A DNA stretch of 64,000 nucleotides, taken from Microtetraspora fusca. GTDB taxonomy: Bacteria; Actinomycetota; Actinomycetes; Streptosporangiales; Streptosporangiaceae. A program made the position numbers and the translations under genes. The notes under the pieces are model-generated. The model searched no databases. It was not told the origin of the DNA and was given only the letters and a program-made list of their open reading frames with translations. Every line of letters starts with the position of its first letter. The stretch's first letter is position 1. The stretch lies in contig NZ_BBYK01000066.1 in assembly GCF_001570365.1 (NCBI RefSeq), positions 8,073-72,072 of the forward strand, read 5' to 3'. Positions 1 to 8,418 of this stretch are shown here, in pieces.

Positions 1-1
1 C

Positions 2-421
2 CCCCGCCAGGAATGCGCCCCCGCCGACACCCCCGTCCGGCCAGACTCGCTCTACGGCGTCTCCAAGGCGTACGGCGAGGCCCTGGGGCGGTACTACGCC
101 GACCGGTACGGCATGCGCGTGGCCTGCCTGCGCATCGGCTCCTTCGAACCCCGCCCGCCCGACGCCCGCGCCCTCTCCACGTGGCTCAGCCCGGGCGACA
201 TGGTGCGGCTGGCCCACGCCTGCCTGACGGCACCGGATCTGACCTACGCGCTGGTGTGGGGCGTGTCGGCCAACACCAGGGGGTGGCTCGACCTGGAGCC
301 GGGACGGGCCCTCGGCTACGACCCGCGCGACGACGCGGAGGCCTACGCGGCCGAGCTGCCCGAGCTCGATGTCGCCGACCCCGACTACGCCTGGCTCGGC
401 GGTCGCACCGTGGAGAGCTGA
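2..421 (+). CDS. NAD-dependent epimerase/dehydratase family protein, 3' part only
   Basis: The reading frame is open from the left edge and ends at a TGA at 419-421, so only the C-terminal 139 residues are present. Residues encoded near position 50 read YGVSKAYGEAL, the YxxxK catalytic motif of short-chain dehydrogenases of the extended (epimerase) type. It is followed by RIGSFEPRPP, which resembles the substrate-side loop of uronate dehydrogenase-like NAD(P)-dependent oxidoreductases. The Rossmann glycine motif would lie upstream of the window. The family oxidises or epimerises sugar substrates in the cytosol; the exact substrate cannot be read from this fragment. The next gene, ftsK, starts 67 bases downstream on the same strand. 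Confidence 0.75.
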   Translation, partial: PRQECAPADTPVRPDSLYGVSKAYGEALGRYYADRYGMRVACLRIGSFEPRPPDARALSTWLSPGDMVRLAHACLTAPDLTYALVWGVSANTRGWLDLEPGRALGYDPRDDAEAYAAELPELDVADPDYAWLGGRTVES

Positions 422-488
422 CCGGCCTGGAGCTCCTTTCGGCGTGCCTCCGAGATCTCGGCCGGGTCTCGAATGTAACTTTGGCATC

Positions 489-3062
489 ATGGCCACCCGT
501 ACGTCCGGCAACGGTTCAGGGAAACGTCCCACGCCGCGGACCGGGTCCCGCCCGGCCGCCGCCAAGCGGACGCCGTCGGGGTCCCGCGGCCGGTCCCGAT
601 CGGGTTCCCGCCCGTCCGGTTCCGGATCCCGCCCGGCCCGCACTCGACAGGTCGCGACCGGGCAGGACCCGGTGAGCTGGGTCTTCCTGATGATCGGCAG
701 ACTGGTCATCGGTGTCTGGTCGATGATCGCCCATGGCATGGGCAGCGCCGTACGCGCTCTCGGGCAGGGCGCCCGCGACCTCGATCCGGCGCACCGCCGC
801 GACGGCCTCGGCCTCTCGGTGCTCGCCGGCGCGATCGTGCTGGCCGCGATGACCTGGCGGGAGACCAAGACCGGCGTCGCCGCGGTGGTCGACGCCGTCG
901 TCCACGGCACCGTCGGCGCGCTCACCTGGTCGGTGCCGTTCCTGCTCGGGCTGCTCGCCTGGCGCTTCCTGCGTCACCCCGACCAGAACGCGGAGACCGG
1001 CCGGATGGGCATCGGCTGGGCGGCGCTCCTGGCCGGGATCCTCGGGATCGTCCACGTGGCGCACGGCACGCCGTACCCCTCGGGCGGGCCGAACGACGGC
1101 ATGGACAAGATCTCCGAGGCCGGGGGGATGCTGGGCTTCCTCGTCTCGGCCCCGCCGTCGAGCATCCTGCCCGCGTTCATCACGATCCCGTTGCTGCTGA
1201 TGCTGTCGGGCTTCGGCGTCCTGGTCATCACGGCCACCCCGGTCCACCGGGTTCCTGAGCGGCTCACCGAGATCCGGCACATGCTCTTCCAGCGACCGGA
1301 GTCGGCAGGGCGGGGCTCCTCCGGCGACCGGACCAAGCCGCAGCGTCCCAAGCGCGCACGGAAGAAGCCGGGGACGCCCGACGGCGAGGCCGAGATCGGC
1401 GACAACGTCAAGCCGTACGACACCCCGGTGCTGTCAGAGGAAGAGGGACGGCGCGCGGATCACGCGCCGGAGATCGTCCCCGGGCTGGTCGACGACGAGG
1501 CGGAGACCGCCGCGGCTTCGGCCAAGACGCCCTCTCCGCCGCCGGAGCCGACCCCGGCGCCGCGCAAGGTCGAGCAGCTCGTGCTCTCGCCGCAGGCCGG
1601 GCCGTACACGCTGCCGGACGCGCAGATGCTGCGGACGGGCACGGCGCCCAAGCCGCAGACGAAGGCCAACACGATCGTGGTCAACGCGCTGAGCAGCGTG
1701 CTGGAGCAGTTCGGCATCGATGCCCAGGTGATCGGGTTCACCCGGGGGCCCACCGTCACCCGGTACGAGATCGAGCTGGGCCCGGCGGTCAAGGTCGAGA
1801 AGGTCACGGCGCTCACCAAGAACATCGCCTACGCCGTGAAGTCCGCCGATGTCAGGATCCTGTCCCCGATCCCCGGCAAGTCGGCGATCGGGGTGGAGAT
1901 CCCCAACACCGACAAGGACCTCGTCTCACTCGGCGACGTGCTGCGCTCCCAGGTGGCCCAGGCGGACCACCACCCGATGATCGTGGGCCTCGGCAAGGAC
2001 GTCGAGGGCCGCACCATAGTGGCGAACCTCGCCAAGATGCCGCACATCCTCATCGCGGGCGCCACCGGCGCGGGCAAGTCGACCTGCATCAACGGCCTGA
2101 TCACTTCGATCCTGATGCGGGCCACCCCGGACGAGGTCCGGATGGTGCTCGTCGACCCCAAGCGGGTGGAGCTGTCCGCCTATGAGGGCATCCCGCACCT
2201 CATCACGCCGATCATCACGAACCCGAAGAAGGCCGCCGAGGCCCTCGAATGGGTCGTCGGCGAGATGGACCGGCGCTACGACGACCTCGCGGCCAGCGGC
2301 TTCCGGCACGTGGACGACTTCAACAAGGCCGTACGCGCGGGCAAGCTCACCCCGCCGCCGGGCAGCGAGCGCGTCTACCAGCCCTACCCCTATCTTCTGG
2401 TGATCGTCGACGAGCTCGCCGACCTGATGATGGTCGCGCCGCGTGATGTGGAGGACTCGATCGTCCGCATCACCCAGCTCGCCCGCGCCGCCGGCATCCA
2501 CCTGGTGATCGCCACGCAGCGGCCGTCCGTGGACGTCGTCACCGGCCTGATCAAGGCCAACGTGCCGTCCCGGCTCGCGTTCGCGACCTCCTCGCTCGCC
2601 GACTCCCGGGTCATCCTCGACCAGCCGGGTGCGGAGAAGCTGGTCGGACAGGGCGACGCGCTGTTCCTGCCGATGGGCGCGAGCAAGCCCATGCGCCTGC
2701 AGAACGCCTTCGTCTCCGAGAAGGAGATCGCCGAGGTCGTCGGGCACTGCAAGACGCAGATGCAGGTCGAGTACCGCGAGGACGTGGCCGCCCCGGCCTC
2801 GGCGAAGCGCGAGATCGACGAGGAGATCGGCGACGACCTCGACCTGCTGATCCAGGCGGCCGAGCTGATCGTCTCGACCCAGTTCGGCTCCACGTCGATG
2901 CTGCAGCGCAAGCTGCGGGTCGGCTTCGCCAAAGCGGGCCGCTTGATGGACCTCCTGGAGAGCCGCAACGTCGTCGGTCCGAGCGAGGGGTCCAAGGCGC
3001 GCGAGGTCCTCGTCAAGCCGGATGACCTGCCGGGGCTGCTCGCCGATCTGCGCGGAGAGTAG
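489..3062 (+). CDS. ftsK: DNA translocase FtsK/SpoIIIE
   Basis: 857 residues. The ATG at 489 is preferred because the longer frame (from 369) would overlap the previous gene and begin in a non-conserved segment. An arginine/serine-rich cytoplasmic tail comes first. About four hydrophobic membrane segments follow (roughly residues 60-260), then a proline-rich linker, then the motor domain. Walker A GATGAGKST lies at about residues 524-532, Walker B reads LLVIVDELADL, and the RecA-like core includes ATQRPSVDVVTGLIKAN. The C-terminal gamma winged-helix is recognisable (FGSTSMLQRKLRVGFAKAGR). The family pumps chromosomal DNA at the division septum and, in sporulating actinomycetes, clears DNA from spore septa. 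It opens the conserved ftsK to clgR block. Confidence 0.96.
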   Translation: MATRTSGNGSGKRPTPRTGSRPAAAKRTPSGSRGRSRSGSRPSGSGSRPARTRQVATGQDPVSWVFLMIGRLVIGVWSMIAHGMGSAVRALGQGARDLDPAHRRDGLGLSVLAGAIVLAAMTWRETKTGVAAVVDAVVHGTVGALTWSVPFLLGLLAWRFLRHPDQNAETGRMGIGWAALLAGILGIVHVAHGTPYPSGGPNDGMDKISEAGGMLGFLVSAPPSSILPAFITIPLLLMLSGFGVLVITATPVHRVPERLTEIRHMLFQRPESAGRGSSGDRTKPQRPKRARKKPGTPDGEAEIGDNVKPYDTPVLSEEEGRRADHAPEIVPGLVDDEAETAAASAKTPSPPPEPTPAPRKVEQLVLSPQAGPYTLPDAQMLRTGTAPKPQTKANTIVVNALSSVLEQFGIDAQVIGFTRGPTVTRYEIELGPAVKVEKVTALTKNIAYAVKSADVRILSPIPGKSAIGVEIPNTDKDLVSLGDVLRSQVAQADHHPMIVGLGKDVEGRTIVANLAKMPHILIAGATGAGKSTCINGLITSILMRATPDEVRMVLVDPKRVELSAYEGIPHLITPIITNPKKAAEALEWVVGEMDRRYDDLAASGFRHVDDFNKAVRAGKLTPPPGSERVYQPYPYLLVIVDELADLMMVAPRDVEDSIVRITQLARAAGIHLVIATQRPSVDVVTGLIKANVPSRLAFATSSLADSRVILDQPGAEKLVGQGDALFLPMGASKPMRLQNAFVSEKEIAEVVGHCKTQMQVEYREDVAAPASAKREIDEEIGDDLDLLIQAAELIVSTQFGSTSMLQRKLRVGFAKAGRLMDLLESRNVVGPSEGSKAREVLVKPDDLPGLLADLRGE

Positions 3063-3101
3063 CCGGAATATTACGATTTGGAGTGCCCGCGCTGAGCCGC
3101 C

Positions 3102-3135
3102 TGGGATCGACTACTGGTTGAATGGGATCAACTAC
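3102..3135. repeat. 13-bp direct repeat upstream of the RodZ-like gene
   Basis: TGGGATCGACTAC at 3102-3114 is repeated as TGGGATCAACTAC at 3123-3135 with one mismatch. The copies start 21 bp apart, two helical turns, in the 128-bp gap between ftsK and the RodZ-like gene. This is a plausible binding site for a dimeric regulator or a promoter element; no regulator is identified. Confidence 0.4.
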
Positions 3136-3190
3136 GCACCGTCGATGACGGGTGATGGTTCCGGCGTAGTCGTTTCGGGGGGCGGAAGCT

Positions 3191-3907
3191 ATGACGATAG
3201 GCGAAGCTCTGGCGGAGGCGCGAGAGCGCATGGGCTTGACGATCGGTCAGCTCAGCCAGCGCACGCGCATACGCGAGACCGTGATCGAGGGCATCGAGCG
3301 GGACGACTTCTCGCTCTGTGGAGGCGACTTCTACGCGCGGGGCCACCTGCGCGCGATCTCCAAGGCGGTCGGGCTGGACCCGGACGAGACGGTCAGGCAG
3401 TACGACGAGCTGCGCGGCGGGTCCGTCATGTCGGTGCGCGCGTCGAGCGTGTTCAAGGCCGGCCGCTCCCTCGGGGGCCGGGCGCGCAGGGCGTCCGGAT
3501 GGACGATGGCGCTGGCGATCGCCGTGGTCCTCGCCGCGATCTTCGGTATCGTCCGGCTGCTCGGCGGCTCAGGGGACGCGGTCCAGGAGACGGCGTCGCA
3601 CAGCCGGCGGGCGCCCGACACGCAGCACGAGCCGGCCAAGCCCGCGAGCGACACGGTCGTGCTCAAGGTCACCGCCAAGAGGTCGTCCTGGATCAATGTC
3701 AGGGACGGCGCGGGTCGCCAGCTCTTCCAGGGCACCGTCCCGAAGGGCAAGACCTCCACCTGGAAGGCGCGTGACCAGGTCAAAGTCGTCTTCGGCGACG
3801 CCGGCGCCTTCCACCTCGAGGTGAACGGAAAGGACCTCGGAACCCCGGGCAAGGGAGGGCAGATGCTGCGGCGCACCTACGGGCCGGGAGTCCCGGGTCC
3901 CCGCTAG
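3191..3907 (+). CDS. RodZ-like helix-turn-helix membrane protein
   Basis: 238 residues. The N-terminal 70 residues form an HTH_25-type Cro/C1-like domain ([20 protein letters not shown], then [17 protein letters not shown] and [17 protein letters not shown]). One transmembrane helix follows at about residues 106-122 ([19 protein letters not shown]), then a charged linker and a C-terminal DUF4115-like beta domain ([20 protein letters not shown]). This is the architecture of RodZ, which links the cell-shape machinery to the membrane. Actinomycetes commonly carry this homologue between ftsK and rimO. GGGGGGCGGAAGCT before the ATG gives a usable ribosome binding site. A role in cell shape or division is inferred from the family and neighbours. 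Confidence 0.8.
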   Translation: MTIGEALAEARERMGLTIGQLSQRTRIRETVIEGIERDDFSLCGGDFYARGHLRAISKAVGLDPDETVRQYDELRGGSVMSVRASSVFKAGRSLGGRARRASGWTMALAIAVVLAAIFGIVRLLGGSGDAVQETASHSRRAPDTQHEPAKPASDTVVLKVTAKRSSWINVRDGAGRQLFQGTVPKGKTSTWKARDQVKVVFGDAGAFHLEVNGKDLGTPGKGGQMLRRTYGPGVPGPR

Positions 3908-3936
3908 GGCCAGACTCCCGATACCGTAGTTTCATC

Positions 3937-5346
3937 ATGTCTTCTCGCCGAACCGTATCGCTGGTCACCTTGGGTTGCGCGCGCAACGAGGTGGACTCGG
4001 AAGAGCTGGCCGCGCGTCTCGAAGCCGCAGGCTGGCAGTTGGGCGATGACGCGCCGGACGTCATCGTCGTGAACACCTGTGGCTTCATCGATTCGGCGAA
4101 GAAGGACTCGATCGACACGCTGCTCGCGGCGGCCGACTCCGGTGCCAAGGTCGTGGCGGCCGGCTGCATGGCGGAGCGTTACGGCGAGCAACTCGCCGAA
4201 GCGCTCCCCGAGGCGGCCGCGGTGATCTCCTTCGACGACTACGGCTCGATCGGGGAGCGGCTGGACGACGTGGTGTCCGGCCGGGCGCTCAAGCCGCACA
4301 CGCCGCGCGACCGGCGGCTGCTGCTGCCGATCTCTCCGGTCGAGCGGCAGGCCGCGCGGGCCCAGATCCCCGGCCACGGCGGCGACCTGCCGGAGGGCCT
4401 GGCCCCGGCCAGCGGCCCGCGCACGCTGCGCAAGCGGCTGAACGGCGGTCCCGTCGCCTCGCTGAAGCTCGCCTCCGGCTGCGACCGGCGGTGCAGCTTC
4501 TGCGCCATCCCGGCCTTCCGTGGCGCGTACGTCTCCAGGGCTCCTGAGGACCTGCTGGCGGAGGCGCGCTGGCTGGCCGAGCAGGGCGTCAAGGAACTTG
4601 TGCTGGTCAGCGAGAACTCCACGTCCTACGGGAAGGACCTGGGCGACCTGCGGGCGCTGGAGGCGCTGCTGCCGCGGCTGGCGGCGACCGACGGCATCGA
4701 GCGGGTCCGGGTCAGCTACCTGCAGCCGGCCGAGCTGCGGCCCGGCCTGCTGGACGTGATCGCCTCCACCGAAGGCGTGGCGCCGTACTTCGACCTGTCG
4801 TTCCAGCACGCGAGCGGGCCGGTGCTGCGGCGGATGCGGCGGTTCGGCGACCCCCGGCGCTTCCTCGACCTGCTGGAGCAGATCCGCGAGCGCGCCCCCG
4901 AGGCGGGTGTGCGCTCCAACTTCATCGTGGGCTTCCCCGGAGAGACCCAGGAGCACTTCGACGAGCTGGTGGCCTTCCTTCAGGAGGCCAGGCTCGACGT
5001 GATCGGCGTCTTCGGCTACTCCGACGAGGAGGGCACGGAGGCGGCGGCCTTCGACGGCAAGCTCGACCAGGAGGTCGTGGACGAGCGGGTCGCCGCCCTG
5101 TCCGAGCTGGCCGAGGAGCTCGTCGCTCAGCGGGCGGAGGAGCGCATCGGCACCGACCTCGAGGTCCTCATCGAGGAGGATCTGGGCGACGGAGGTTACG
5201 AGGGACGGGCGGCCCACCAGGGGCCGGAGGTGGACGGTTCGGTCACCGTCCAGGGCATCGGCCTGGTGCCCGGGCAGATCGTCCCCGCCGTCGCCGTCGA
5301 TTCGGAGGGGGTTGACCTGATCGCCCGGATCAAGGCCGGTCCATGA
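3937..5346 (+). CDS. rimO: Ribosomal protein S12 methylthiotransferase RimO
   Basis: 469 residues. It has the three-part MiaB/RimO layout. The N-terminal UPF0004 domain has cluster cysteines in [20 protein letters not shown] and AAGCMAERY. The radical SAM core has C182xxxC186xxC189 ([11 protein letters not shown]), and a TRAM domain lies at the C terminus. The family uses two [4Fe-4S] clusters and S-adenosylmethionine to methylthiolate an aspartate of ribosomal protein S12. [11 protein letters not shown] in place of the MiaB-type TYGCQMN start supports RimO over MiaB. The insertion between the first domain and the radical SAM motif (about residues 105-165) is typical of actinobacterial members. 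The stop overlaps the pgsA start by 4 bases (ATGA), indicating translational coupling. Confidence 0.93.
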   Translation: MSSRRTVSLVTLGCARNEVDSEELAARLEAAGWQLGDDAPDVIVVNTCGFIDSAKKDSIDTLLAAADSGAKVVAAGCMAERYGEQLAEALPEAAAVISFDDYGSIGERLDDVVSGRALKPHTPRDRRLLLPISPVERQAARAQIPGHGGDLPEGLAPASGPRTLRKRLNGGPVASLKLASGCDRRCSFCAIPAFRGAYVSRAPEDLLAEARWLAEQGVKELVLVSENSTSYGKDLGDLRALEALLPRLAATDGIERVRVSYLQPAELRPGLLDVIASTEGVAPYFDLSFQHASGPVLRRMRRFGDPRRFLDLLEQIRERAPEAGVRSNFIVGFPGETQEHFDELVAFLQEARLDVIGVFGYSDEEGTEAAAFDGKLDQEVVDERVAALSELAEELVAQRAEERIGTDLEVLIEEDLGDGGYEGRAAHQGPEVDGSVTVQGIGLVPGQIVPAVAVDSEGVDLIARIKAGP

Positions 5347-5999
5347 CCGAGCGCAGTGAGCCTCCGGTGACCGCCGTGAGTTCGCCGGAGATCGTCCCGG
5401 AACCGCCGGCGCCGCGCCTCGCCGAGCCGGCGGAGGCTCCCGCTCGCCTGGTCAGCACCTGGAACATCGCGAACGCCCTGACCATCGTGCGGCTGGTGAT
5501 CGTGCCGGTCTTCACGGTGTTCCTTTTCATGGAGGGGGAGGGCTGGCGGTTCGCCGCCCTCGGGGTCTTCCTCATCGCCTCGCTCACCGACCAGCTCGAC
5601 GGCTGGCTGGCCCGCCGGTACGGCCTGATCACCGACTTCGGGAAGATCGCGGACCCCATCGCCGACAAGGCGCTGATCGGGGCCGCGCTGGTGAGCCTGT
5701 CGCTGCTCGGCGAGATGCCCTGGTGGGTCACCATTGTGATCATCAGCAGGGAGGCGGGGGTGACCCTGCTCCGGTTCATCGTCATCCGGCACGGCGTGAT
5801 ACCGGCCAGCTATGGCGGGAAGGTGAAGACCGTACTGCAGATCGTGGCGATCGCGCTCTACATCCTCCCGCAGGCGCCCGACGTGCTGCGGTGGCTGTCC
5901 ATGGGGCTCGCGTTGGCCGTCACGGTCGGTACGGGCGTCGACTATGTGGTCCGGGCGGTCCGGCTGCGTCAGGTGGCGAGGAGGGCACGCGCCGAGTGA
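5343..5999 (+). CDS. pgsA: CDP-diacylglycerol--glycerol-3-phosphate 3-phosphatidyltransferase
   Basis: 218 residues. The CDP-alcohol phosphotransferase signature is complete: [18 protein letters not shown] followed by KIADPIADK. This matches D-x2-D-G-x2-A-R-x8-G-x3-D-x3-D and carries the metal-binding aspartates. About six transmembrane helices follow a hydrophilic 35-residue start. The family makes phosphatidylglycerol phosphate from CDP-diacylglycerol and glycerol-3-phosphate in the membrane. Position between rimO and cinA is the usual actinobacterial location for pgsA, which favours this over phosphatidylinositol-type paralogues. The cinA start codon overlaps the stop (GTGA). Confidence 0.9.
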   Translation: MTERSEPPVTAVSSPEIVPEPPAPRLAEPAEAPARLVSTWNIANALTIVRLVIVPVFTVFLFMEGEGWRFAALGVFLIASLTDQLDGWLARRYGLITDFGKIADPIADKALIGAALVSLSLLGEMPWWVTIVIISREAGVTLLRFIVIRHGVIPASYGGKVKTVLQIVAIALYILPQAPDVLRWLSMGLALAVTVGTGVDYVVRAVRLRQVARRARAE

Positions 6000-6493
6000 G
6001 GGGTTCAGCCGCAGCGCGCATCCTGTCGCTGCTGGTCAGGCAGGGGTCCACCGTCGCGGTGGCCGAGTCCTTGACGGGCGGTCTGCTCGGGGCCGGGCTG
6101 ACCGATCCCATGGGCGCCTCGGCCGCCTTCCGTGGCGGCGTGATCGCGTACGCGACCGATTTGAAAACGAAGCTGCTGGGGGTGCCGGCCGACCTGCTCG
6201 AGCGGGAGGGGGCCGTGCATCCCGACGTCGCCGCCGCGATGGCCAGTGGGGTCCGCGACGTCACCGGGTCCGACTATGGCCTGGCCGTAACCGGGGTGGC
6301 CGGTCCGGACATGCAGGACGGCAAGGATGTCGGCACCGTCTACGCCGCGCTCTGCGGGCCGGACGGCCGGATCTGGCACCGGAACATGATGCTGAGCGGG
6401 CCCCGTGAGAGCATCCGTGAAGCCACCGCGCAGGAGGCCTTGGAACTGCTGAGAGGTGTGCTAGAAGCAAATTTGGGGGAACAATCGGGGTGA
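5996..6493 (+). CDS. cinA: CinA family protein, nicotinamide-nucleotide amidohydrolase
   Basis: 165 residues, consisting only of the CinA C-terminal (PncC) domain. Characteristic motifs are [18 protein letters not shown] near residue 20, [19 protein letters not shown], and [10 protein letters not shown]. The family deamidates nicotinamide mononucleotide in pyridine nucleotide recycling. The N-terminal molybdopterin-binding-like domain of full CinA is absent, as in many actinobacteria. The GTG at 5996 is chosen because it overlaps the pgsA stop and gives the family's normal length. Upstream in-frame codons are inside pgsA. Confidence 0.88.
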   Translation: MRGSAAARILSLLVRQGSTVAVAESLTGGLLGAGLTDPMGASAAFRGGVIAYATDLKTKLLGVPADLLEREGAVHPDVAAAMASGVRDVTGSDYGLAVTGVAGPDMQDGKDVGTVYAALCGPDGRIWHRNMMLSGPRESIREATAQEALELLRGVLEANLGEQSG

Positions 6494-6746
6494 TTACCGC
6501 GTTACGTCACCAGCGAACATGCTCGCCACGGTCTGCCGCGGTGTCGCTCGATACGGGTACGGTGGAGCTGTGAGTGAGGTCCGTGAGCCATCGGCGAGGA
6601 GCAAGTCCGGAAAGCGGCCGGGGAAAGGGCCGAACGAACCAATGATGACGGCGAGGACTATGTACGAAGGGCGTTCGAAGAACGGGCGATACGAGGCGAC
6701 CGCGCGGAGCGCCGTGAAGACGCCTGCGCTCGGGAGGGAGCGACAG

Positions 6747-7112
6747 ATGGTCCTGCTGCGTCAGCTGCTCGGTGATGTGCTGCGGCGGCTGCGGGTGCGG
6801 CAGAACCGCACCCTGCGCGAGGTGTCCACCCTGGCGCGCGTCTCACTTGGATACCTGTCCGAGGTGGAGCGCGGTCAGAAGGAGGCGTCCTCGGAGCTGC
6901 TCGCCTCGATCTGCGGCGCCCTCGGTGTCCCGCTCTCTCAGGTGCTTCGTGAGGTTTCCGACCAGTTCGCGCTGGCCGAGCTGCAGCATGCGCCGGTGTT
7001 GGCCGACATGCCCGAGCACGAGCGGCTGCCGATTCCGGAGACCGTCCCCGGTGGCCTGCCCGGCCCCGAGTTCGACGGCTTCCCCGAGGTCAAGGACATG
7101 GTCGCCGCCTAG
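6747..7112 (+). CDS. clgR: ClgR-type helix-turn-helix regulator of protease genes
   Basis: 121 residues. The ATG at 6747 is preferred to the GTG at 6519 because it follows a strong GGGAGGGAG ribosome binding site and gives the conserved start [20 protein letters not shown]. The XRE-type HTH is [20 protein letters not shown] with [14 protein letters not shown]. Known ClgR/PopR proteins activate clp and lon protease genes and other stress genes in actinobacteria, and are themselves degraded by ClpP proteases through C-terminal alanines. The C terminus here ends in VAA, consistent with that turnover. It closes the ftsK to clgR block and is convergent with nei2; the stop codons overlap. Confidence 0.88.
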   Translation: MVLLRQLLGDVLRRLRVRQNRTLREVSTLARVSLGYLSEVERGQKEASSELLASICGALGVPLSQVLREVSDQFALAELQHAPVLADMPEHERLPIPETVPGGLPGPEFDGFPEVKDMVAA

Positions 7113-7894
7113 TCTCCTTGACAGGCGCGACACCAGAAGATCAACCGTTCGTAGGACCGCGGCCCGAGTTCTCCACTGCTGACCGGGTTGCCGCAACGCC
7201 GGCAGGGGCGGTGTGCCCTGCCGTAGACGAAGAATGCCCGCCCTGGCCGGGAGTCGCCGGTGGTGACCGGGGCCGGAGCGTCCTTGCTCGCGTCCATGAT
7301 CCGATGGGCGAGCGTCACCACGTTTTCGAGCTCGTCCGCCGACATCGACCCGACCCTCCGCCATGGCGACAGACGCGCGAGGAAGAGCGTCTCGGCCCGC
7401 CAGATCGTGCCGATCCCCGCCAGGTTCCGCTGGTCGAGCAGCGCCTCCCCGATGGTGGTCTCCGGCGCTTCACCTAGATTCCGCATGGCTGTCGCCGCGT
7501 CCCAGTCGGGACCGAGGAGATCGGGCCCCAGATGGCCGACGACCAGGTCCTCCTTGTCCCGGGGCAACAGGTCGACCACGCCCAGCTTGGTGCCGACGGC
7601 CTGCCACTCGACGTTGGCGAGGATCAGCCGTACGACGTCGCCCCGAGGTGTCGGCCGCCCGGCGGGGGAGATCCGCCAGGCGCCGTCCATGCGCAGGTGC
7701 GTGTGGATCGTGAGGCCGCCCTCCACACGGGTGAGCAGGTGTTTGCCTCGGGAGACGGTTTCGAGGACGGCGCGGCCGCGCAGGTCGGCGGTGGCGTGCC
7801 GGGGCACCCGGAAGTCCGATCGGGTGAGCGTCCGGCCGTCGAGCGCCCCGCGCAGCCGCTTGGCGGCCCGATAGACCGCGTCGCCCTCGGGCAT
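7109..7894 (-). CDS. nei2: Fpg/Nei-family DNA glycosylase (endonuclease VIII-like)
   Basis: 261 residues. The start is fixed by [14 protein letters not shown]: the family removes Met and uses Pro2 as nucleophile with Glu3 as proton donor. The helix-two-turn-helix ([21 protein letters not shown]) is present, as is the C-terminal zinc finger CRRCGNPV...FWCRAC. The family excises oxidised bases and cuts the abasic site. The PEGDAV start fits the actinobacterial Nei2 group better than Fpg (PELPEVE). It lies 1 base downstream of the rrf2 gene stop, so both are probably cotranscribed. From memory, nei and lhr are adjacent in Streptomyces; here they lie 27 kb apart. Confidence 0.9.
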   Translation of the reverse strand: MPEGDAVYRAAKRLRGALDGRTLTRSDFRVPRHATADLRGRAVLETVSRGKHLLTRVEGGLTIHTHLRMDGAWRISPAGRPTPRGDVVRLILANVEWQAVGTKLGVVDLLPRDKEDLVVGHLGPDLLGPDWDAATAMRNLGEAPETTIGEALLDQRNLAGIGTIWRAETLFLARLSPWRRVGSMSADELENVVTLAHRIMDASKDAPAPVTTGDSRPGRAFFVYGRAHRPCRRCGNPVSSGELGPRSYERLIFWCRACQGD

Positions 7895-7895
7895 G

Positions 7896-8360
7896 TCAGA
7901 CCGGCGTGTGCGAGTTCCACGCGGACGGGTCGGAGGCGAGGTCGACGACCCTCTCGGGCAGCTCGCCCTTGGCGATCTGCTCCAGCGTGACCTCTTCCAG
8001 GATGGCGCGCTCGCTGGCCCGCAACGCGATCCACACACGCTGAAGCGCCTCGGCGGCGCCGGTGTAGCCCACGTGCTCCGGGCGCTCGCCGCGAACGTTG
8101 GCCAGCGGGCCGTCCACCGCCCTGATCACGTCGGCGAGGGAGATCTGGTCTGCCGGCCGGGCCAGGACGTAGCCGCCTTCCGGGCCGCGCTGACCGCGGA
8201 CCAGTCCCGCGCGGCGCATCTGGAGCAGGATGTTCTCCAGATATTTCGGGGGCATCTCCTGACCCTTGGCGAGCTCGCCCACGGTTGTGGGTCCCTCACC
8301 CGCGGCGGCGAGCTCGGCGGCGGCACGGAGGGCGTAGTCGACACGGGCAGAAAGTCGCAT
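7896..8360 (-). CDS. Rrf2-family transcriptional regulator without cysteines
   Basis: 154 residues. The winged helix is of Rrf2 type: MRLSARVDYALRAAAELAA, then KYLENILLQMRRAGLVRG and RGPEGGYVLARPADQISLAD. Iron-sulfur members such as NsrR, IscR and RsrR carry three or more ligands after the wing, but no cysteine occurs anywhere in this protein, so it cannot bind a cysteine-ligated cluster. The start ATG at 8358-8360 matches the family start. It is separated from nei2 by 1 base and may control that gene. Its effector is unknown. Confidence 0.85.
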   Translation of the reverse strand: MRLSARVDYALRAAAELAAAGEGPTTVGELAKGQEMPPKYLENILLQMRRAGLVRGQRGPEGGYVLARPADQISLADVIRAVDGPLANVRGERPEHVGYTGAAEALQRVWIALRASERAILEEVTLEQIAKGELPERVVDLASDPSAWNSHTPV

Positions 8361-8418
8361 GTAGTCGATTATCCCGCCTGGTTGGCAATGGTTCGACGCC
8401 GCCCTCGGGCCGTACGCC

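Noticed and set aside
516-1280. Long open frames on the minus strand opposite ftsK
   Set aside because: They arise from third-codon GC bias of ftsK; the translations are Arg/Gly/Ala/His-rich and show no domain.
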